Position numbers and translations under genes: made by a program. From Bacteroidota bacterium (GTDB lineage: Bacteria; Bacteroidota; Bacteroidia; Bacteroidales; F082): a stretch of 36,427 nucleotides of DNA. Shown here piece after piece: positions 32,060 to 36,427 of the stretch. Under the pieces are notes generated by a model, which was not told the DNA's origin, searched no databases, and worked only from the letters and a program-made list of their open reading frames with translations. The stretch is from positions 1 to 36,427 of the forward strand of contig JAERTD010000036.1 in the NCBI GenBank assembly GCA_016845175.1, read 5' to 3'. Position 1 is the first letter of the stretch. The number at the start of each line of letters is the position of its first letter.

Positions 32060-33792
32060 ATGACTGATAAGAATACATCTGCTTCATCTTTTGGGCACCT
32101 GAGCAGCGGTCACCTGAACGAGCTTCGCAAAATGCTGCTGGGCTATGATGCTGAAGACTTGGTACGGCTGAATACCTTAATTCAGGATCCGGAAATGTTC
32201 TCAGAGGAAATCAGCTTGCTGCTCCCGCTTTCCATTAGAAAACTTATTCAACGGGGAGACCTTAGCCTGAATGAGGTGCTTCCTTTGGTTGAGAAAGCAC
32301 TGAGGGAGAGCGTTCAAAAAGACCCTAAAACACTGGCAAATATCTTATTTCCAATCATGATGCCAGCCATTAGACGAGCCGTTCAGGAAGATATCAAAAG
32401 AATGGTGGATTCCTTGAATACAACCCTCGAACACAGTTTCTCTCCCAAGAGAATTGGTTGGCGGTTCACCTCAATATTTACAGGGAAAAGCTTTGCCGAG
32501 ATTGTGTTGTCTCACGCCTATATTTTCAGAGTAAAGCAGGTTTTCCTCATACATAAGGAAACAGGTTTGCTGCTGGATGAGGTGTCTGATACTGATTCAA
32601 AAAACAGTGCTGATGCTGATATGGTATCTTCCATGCTCACAGCCATTAAGGATTTTGTACAGGATTCGTTTAAGGTAGATGAGCAGCAATTGTTGGATAG
32701 TATTCAGGTAGGGAATCTGAATGTATGGATTGAGCAGGGACCACATACATTACTGGCAGCCATAGTAGAAGGAAATGCTCCTGAAAATCTCAGGCTAACC
32801 ATGAAAGAAGCCATTGAAGGGGTTCATGTGAACTTTTCTTATGAACTGGAGCATTTTGAGGGAGAAACCTCGGCCTTTGAAGAAAACGATCGTTTTGTTC
32901 GTATGTGTTTGTTGAAACAGGCCAAGGAAGTAAAGAAAAAGAAGCCAGTCATTCTGATTGTCCTTTTTAGTCTGTTGCTTTTGGCTTTTGGGTACTGGGG
33001 GTATACAAGCATTGAATCTCAAATGAGGTACAACGGAATGCTCAATGAATTGAATGATGAACCCGGACTGGTTATTACAGAAACAGGAAAATCAGATGGT
33101 GTTCATATAATAAAAGGTGCAAGAGATCCCTTGGCCATTAATCCGTATACAAAACTGGAAAACATGGATTTAATGAAGAGGATTTCAGTTTCGTTTTCGA
33201 ACACTATATTTCTTTGGAGCCCAGCTTTGTATTGCAGCGGGCTATCCGGGCATTAAAACCTACAGAAAGTATTAAACTCTCCTATAGAGCGGATACACTC
33301 TACGCCAATGGAAAAGCGATGCCTTCGTGGGTTTCCGAAGCCAATCTAAAGGCGCCACTAATTGCAGGAGTAGCTTATTTTAATACCGACGAATTAAGCC
33401 TGATTACCACCCATGAGGTGGTGGAACGTGATATTTTATCCATCGAAAAACGACATTTTGTATTTGGTTTTAATGTAGTAGAAATCGATGACCAGCGCCG
33501 ACTCGAATTTGAAGGCTTGATTCGTGAGGTTGCCAATGTGTTGGACTTTAGTAAGGATCAGGATTCCATACCCATGATAGCCGTGATCGCGCATACCAGT
33601 TATGCCGGCGATGCCATTGCCAATGAAACGGTGGCGCTAAACAGAGCCAAAGAATTCATCCAGTTAATGAGCCAGTCTGGACTGCCTGAAGAGGCCTTGA
33701 TGCCCATAGTTAGTTTTGTAGAAGATGGGCAAGATGCCTATCCGGTCCGTTCCGTTTCCTTTAAAGTAAATTATCTTAAGAATACACCATAA
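32060..33792 (+). CDS. OmpA-like envelope protein with large cytosolic domain; single-base frameshift
   Basis: Read as one gene broken near base 33179: frame one covers residues 1-373, and the rest continues one frame back from GAG at 33178, giving about 577 residues in all. Seen: cytosolic N-terminal domain (1-295) with LRKMLLGYDAEDLVRL (22-37), helix-rich ESVQKDPKTLANILFPIMMP, and a FRVKQVFLIHKETGLLL segment (156-172); one transmembrane helix (about 296-315); then a periplasmic part with GARDPLAINP and ISLEPSFVLQRAIRALKP (BON-like), and an OmpA-like C-terminus with HTSYAG and ALNRAKEFIQ. The usual OmpA Asp (HTD) is Ser. It would link peptidoglycan to the cytosol. The GTPase ATG overlaps its stop (TAATG). 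Without correction, frame one stops at 33256. Confidence 0.8.
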
Positions 33793-34289
33793 TGATAAAA
33801 AAGAAGATATGTATGCTGGGCTCCTTTGCGGTTGGAAAAACCAGTTTAGTCCAGCGCTATGTAAAAAGCATTTTTAATGAGAAATACCTAACCACTATAG
33901 GTGTGAAGATCGATCAGAAGATCGTCAAGACTCCACAGGCGGAGGTGAACTTGCTGCTCTGGGATATCCATGGAGAAGATAGCTATCAAAAGGTAAAGCC
34001 AGCATATGTGATGGGGGCTTCAGGGTATTTTATTGTGGTGGATGGCACCCGGTCCAATACGCTGGACGTTGGCTTTGATTTATTGGAAATGGCTAAAAAG
34101 GTGGCCCCAAAAGCTTCCTGTGTCTTTCTCATAAATAAGTCTGACTTGAAAGACAATTGGGAAATTACTATGGAGCAAGTGGAAGAACTGGAAACTAAAG
34201 GCCATAAGGTCTTCCTTACTTCAGCCAAAGAGGGTGATGCTGTAAATGATGCATTCACCACACTCACGGAAATGATGTTAGCAAACTAA
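33792..34289 (+). CDS. Rab/Ras-like small GTPase
   Basis: A 165-residue Ras-superfamily GTPase. Seen: G1 GSFAVGKTS (10-18), G2 Thr in TTIGVKI (34-40), G3 WDIHGED (57-63), G4 NKSD (115-118) and G5 TSAKEG (143-148). The catalytic Gln of switch II (Gln61 in Ras, AGQE in Rab) is Glu62 here, which should lower intrinsic hydrolysis. The C-terminus (MMLAN) has no lipidation Cys, so membrane recruitment would need a partner, possibly the OmpA-like protein. It overlaps the upstream stop by one base (TAATG), indicating coupled translation, and is 6 bp from the kinase gene. Confidence 0.95.
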   Translation: MIKKKICMLGSFAVGKTSLVQRYVKSIFNEKYLTTIGVKIDQKIVKTPQAEVNLLLWDIHGEDSYQKVKPAYVMGASGYFIVVDGTRSNTLDVGFDLLEMAKKVAPKASCVFLINKSDLKDNWEITMEQVEELETKGHKVFLTSAKEGDAVNDAFTTLTEMMLAN

Positions 34290-34295
34290 ACTTCT

Positions 34296-35843
34296 ATGCT
34301 TAAAACACTCCCGGAATCTACTTTTACTTATGTACTGGAGCAACTGCCACCTTATGTTGGCTTGTTTGTTATTAAAGCAGACGATGCTGGCAAGATAGTT
34401 GACTATTTCGGCAACTATAACAATTACCTTTCTCGAGAACCCCATGTTGAGGAGGCCGTCGATCAATTGGTGCCTGCCCTTTTGGGAATGGTACCTCCCA
34501 TGATAAACCCTACTGTACTTAACCGAATTCAAACAGACAAGGAAAGCATTGCAGATATCCATATCGTTGCCGATGAAGAAACCAATTACTGGATCTTTTT
34601 TGTGGACCAAACCAAAGAGGTTGAAAGTATCCGTCATCTATTGCAAGGTATGAATGAGGCCAAGCTGGCACTGGAAACCGACCAATCTTCTGCTGAGACC
34701 ATCAATCCCTTTTGCAGACTGGATATTTTCGGGTATATGACCTTTACAAGGTTGGATGAAAACACCTTTGAGCGCATTGGCAAGTACCCTGATTGGTTTG
34801 TGCAACTAGAGGCCAATATTGATGACACACGCGATCAGATACAATTGGCAGACTGGTTCCCATTTCTGGAAGTCTTTCTAATGGAAGCCAATGAATTCTG
34901 GCAGGACACAAAGGAATCTGTATTGGAGTCTGGGATCTGGGTTGAGAAAACCAAAAAAGGTGAAGAAACCCTGCTGAAAGCATTCGCTGTAAACCTAGAA
35001 GGTAAGGCCTTTTTAATGATCAATACACTGAATAACAGTATTGATGTACCCCGGGAAACCATTCAAAGAGCTAGGGAACAAAGCCTGGCTTACGACAAAC
35101 TGGAAAAGACCGAGCGAAAACTGAAGGAACTGCTCAGCTATAAGGATAAATTTGTTTCTATTGTATCTCATGACCTGCGCTCACCAGTTGCTGCAGTTCT
35201 GGGAATCGCAGAAATGATGTGTAACGATGACGAGGTTATGGGGAGTCTGGATGACTTCTATACCGAAATGGTACAGAACATCAGAAGCGAGATGAACCGT
35301 TTGCTTGATTACAACGACAAATTATACCATTGGTCTAATCTGGAGCTTGGTAATTTTGAATTGGTGAAAACTCAGGTGGATTTAAAAGCGCTTGCCACAT
35401 CTGCGGGACGCGTGGCCGAGTCGAAGATGGCCACGAAAAACATTAAGTTTAATTTGGATGTGCCTGAAAAACTAAGTGTTTTTGTGGACGAAACCTTATT
35501 TTCTCAGGTGCTGAATAATCTGGTGGGTAATGCTGTAAAATTTACCCCGGAAGAAGGAAGTATCTCCATTAGAGCCATAGCCCAGGATGAAGATGTGTTA
35601 CTGAAAGTTTGTGATACAGGTGTGGGAATGCCAGATGAAGTACAACAAAAGATATTTGCCGGTTTTTCAAGAGACAGTACCATAGGTACCGGAGGTGAAA
35701 AAGGCACCGGTTTAGGACTCGGTATTGTAAAGAAAATTGTGGATGCACACTTTGCTGATATCTGGGTGGAATCTACTCCTGGAAAGGGAAGTGATTTTGT
35801 CATCAGGATTAGAAAAGATAAACCAACCGACCAAACCTCATAA
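34296..35843 (+). CDS. Soluble sensor histidine kinase of the small-GTPase operon
   Basis: A 515-residue cytosolic kinase without transmembrane helices. Seen: two PAS-like sensory regions (about 10-110, and 137-250 with ADWFPFLEVFLMEANEFWQ and SGIWVEKTKKGEET), a coiled linker (255-285), the H box SHDLRSP with phospho-acceptor His292, the N box NNLVGNAVKF (407-416), G1 DTGVGM (440-445) and G2 GTGLGLG (470-476). There is no receiver domain, and no response regulator gene is in the window. It follows the GTPase by 6 bp, so input from the GTPase state is plausible but inferred. Confidence 0.93.
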   Translation: MLKTLPESTFTYVLEQLPPYVGLFVIKADDAGKIVDYFGNYNNYLSREPHVEEAVDQLVPALLGMVPPMINPTVLNRIQTDKESIADIHIVADEETNYWIFFVDQTKEVESIRHLLQGMNEAKLALETDQSSAETINPFCRLDIFGYMTFTRLDENTFERIGKYPDWFVQLEANIDDTRDQIQLADWFPFLEVFLMEANEFWQDTKESVLESGIWVEKTKKGEETLLKAFAVNLEGKAFLMINTLNNSIDVPRETIQRAREQSLAYDKLEKTERKLKELLSYKDKFVSIVSHDLRSPVAAVLGIAEMMCNDDEVMGSLDDFYTEMVQNIRSEMNRLLDYNDKLYHWSNLELGNFELVKTQVDLKALATSAGRVAESKMATKNIKFNLDVPEKLSVFVDETLFSQVLNNLVGNAVKFTPEEGSISIRAIAQDEDVLLKVCDTGVGMPDEVQQKIFAGFSRDSTIGTGGEKGTGLGLGIVKKIVDAHFADIWVESTPGKGSDFVIRIRKDKPTDQTS

Positions 35844-35851
35844 GCCCAGAT

Positions 35852-35877
35852 AAAAAAAAAGCCCGCCAGGGCGGGCT
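35852..35877 (-). terminator. Rho-independent terminator hairpin between convergent genes
   Basis: A perfect 8-bp stem AGCCCGCC/GGCGGGCT (35860-35867 with 35870-35877). The nine A before it give a U tract on the minus-strand transcript; the plus-strand side lacks one, so termination of the kinase operon here would be weaker. Confidence 0.8.
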
Positions 35878-36074
35878 CACTTAGTGTAAAATAGTTGGGA
35901 TGATATCTTTAGGTCTTCAGCTTACTATTTCAAAGCCTGTGCCACCTGAGCTGCCCTTATGTAAATATCTTAAAATCAGTTAGTTGCTTTATTTTGACTG
36001 ATTGCGGTATTAAGAATCCTGAGCCGATCTAGGAAGCTTTGTCCCATGAATGGACATTTTGTATTTAGCATGGC
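35878..36074. other. Intergenic stretch without recognised content
   Basis: About 200 bp between two terminator hairpins. I see no credible open frame, repeat or RNA gene in it. Confidence 0.5.
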
Positions 36075-36104
36075 AAAAAAAAGCCCGCCGATAAATCGAC
36101 GAGC
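36075..36104 (-). terminator. Rho-independent terminator of the partial LruC gene
   Basis: On the minus strand a 10-bp stem GCTCGTCGAT/ATCGGCGGGC with two G-U pairs runs into eight T. It lies 30 bp after the stop of the LruC-type gene at the right edge. Confidence 0.85.
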
Positions 36105-36134
36105 CCCCTTAGTATATATTATGTTCAGGGTATT

Positions 36135-36427
36135 CTATTCGTGTGTATAAATCAGACAATTATTTCTATACCCTGGCTCATATTTATACAAGTGCTGGAA
36201 TACTACCCCATTACTTTGTGCCCATACGGCAAATTTGGGGTGTACCCAGATGATGTCCTGCGTTTCGATAGGATAATCGAAGGACGCTGGAATATGGATG
36301 GCCCATGGTAAGTTGTTGGCTGTTTTATAATATCTGCCGGAACCTGCATCACTGTCATCATCAAATGTGGTAAAGTAAGCTGGATCGGCAAGATCTGTTG
36401 GTTCGTAATCCGGAAGGTGAACTTCTA
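36135..36427 (-). CDS. LruC-domain protein, C-terminal part (cut by window edge)
   Basis: The last 96 residues of a protein that continues beyond the window; no start is present. Its end aligns well with the C-terminus of the LruC lipoprotein at 7708: both have E-(V/I)-HL, PTDLAD, DDDSD/DDSDG, RYYKTANNLPWAIHI versus RYYKTSGNLPWGIHI, FDYPIE/FDYPVE, FAVWAQSNG/FGTWAESNG and YEPGYRN/NESGYRN. It is therefore a paralogue of that gene, with a terminator directly downstream. Domains upstream of this piece cannot be seen. Confidence 0.88.
   Translation of the reverse strand, partial: EVHLPDYEPTDLADPAYFTTFDDDSDAGSGRYYKTANNLPWAIHIPASFDYPIETQDIIWVHPKFAVWAQSNGVVFQHLYKYEPGYRNNCLIYTHE

Noticed and set aside
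33150..33220. Programmed -1 frameshift in the OmpA-like gene
   Set aside because: The crossing sequence (AATGAAGAGGAT) has no slippery heptamer or obvious downstream stem; a lost base is simpler.
36203..36391. Open frame on the minus strand at the right edge with its own ATG
   Set aside because: It overlaps, in another frame, the clearly conserved C-terminus of an LruC protein.

Overview
The window reads as chromosomal DNA of a Bacteroidota bacterium, probably of the Bacteroidales/Marinilabiliales type. This rests on a type IX secretion (T9SS) plug protein, a complete Na+-translocating NADH:quinone reductase operon, LruC-domain lipoproteins, several promoters with the Bacteroidota -7 element TAnnTTTG (some with TTG 18-20 nt upstream), and moderately AT-rich DNA. 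I see no rRNA, tRNA, phage, transposase or CRISPR array. Naming is by motif reading only; no database was searched.

Left part (1-11164): an M13 metallopeptidase lipoprotein and dnaX on the minus strand; divergent from dnaX, a polysaccharide-deacetylase-like protein, a FemAB/GNAT-like acyltransferase and an orphan MacB/FtsX-type ABC permease on the plus strand; then, past a bidirectional terminator, an LruC-domain lipoprotein and the T9SS plug protein on the minus strand.

Middle (11358-22146): nqrABCDEF ending at a perfect terminator; a three-gene unit of two tandemly duplicated secreted, probably beta-rich proteins plus ApbE, the flavin transferase that loads FMN on NqrB and NqrC; a peroxide-defence operon (PerR-like regulator with its own operator, flavin reductase-rubredoxin fusion, rubrerythrin); and, facing it, a small Cys-rich one-helix membrane protein that may be the NqrM-type maturation factor for NQR. 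A 0.4 kb block of heptamer arrays and long direct repeats follows.

Right-middle (22672-31385), all minus strand: a TrmH/SpoU methyltransferase, the ribosomal operon rpsF-rpsR-rplI, wecB, radC, rpsT, and an operon of a ferredoxin-reductase-like flavoprotein, a divergent MiaB and MtaB. The gaps on both sides of wecB-radC carry a modular family of palindromic REP-like repeats.

Right end (31551-35843), plus strand: the most interesting part. A tight four-gene operon encodes a coiled-coil protein, a membrane protein with a large cytosolic N-terminal domain and a periplasmic OmpA-like C-terminus (frameshifted here), a Rab/Ras-like small GTPase and a soluble sensor histidine kinase. It looks like a GTPase-centred envelope-sensing or polarity system. 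The window ends in the 3' part of a second LruC-domain gene on the minus strand.
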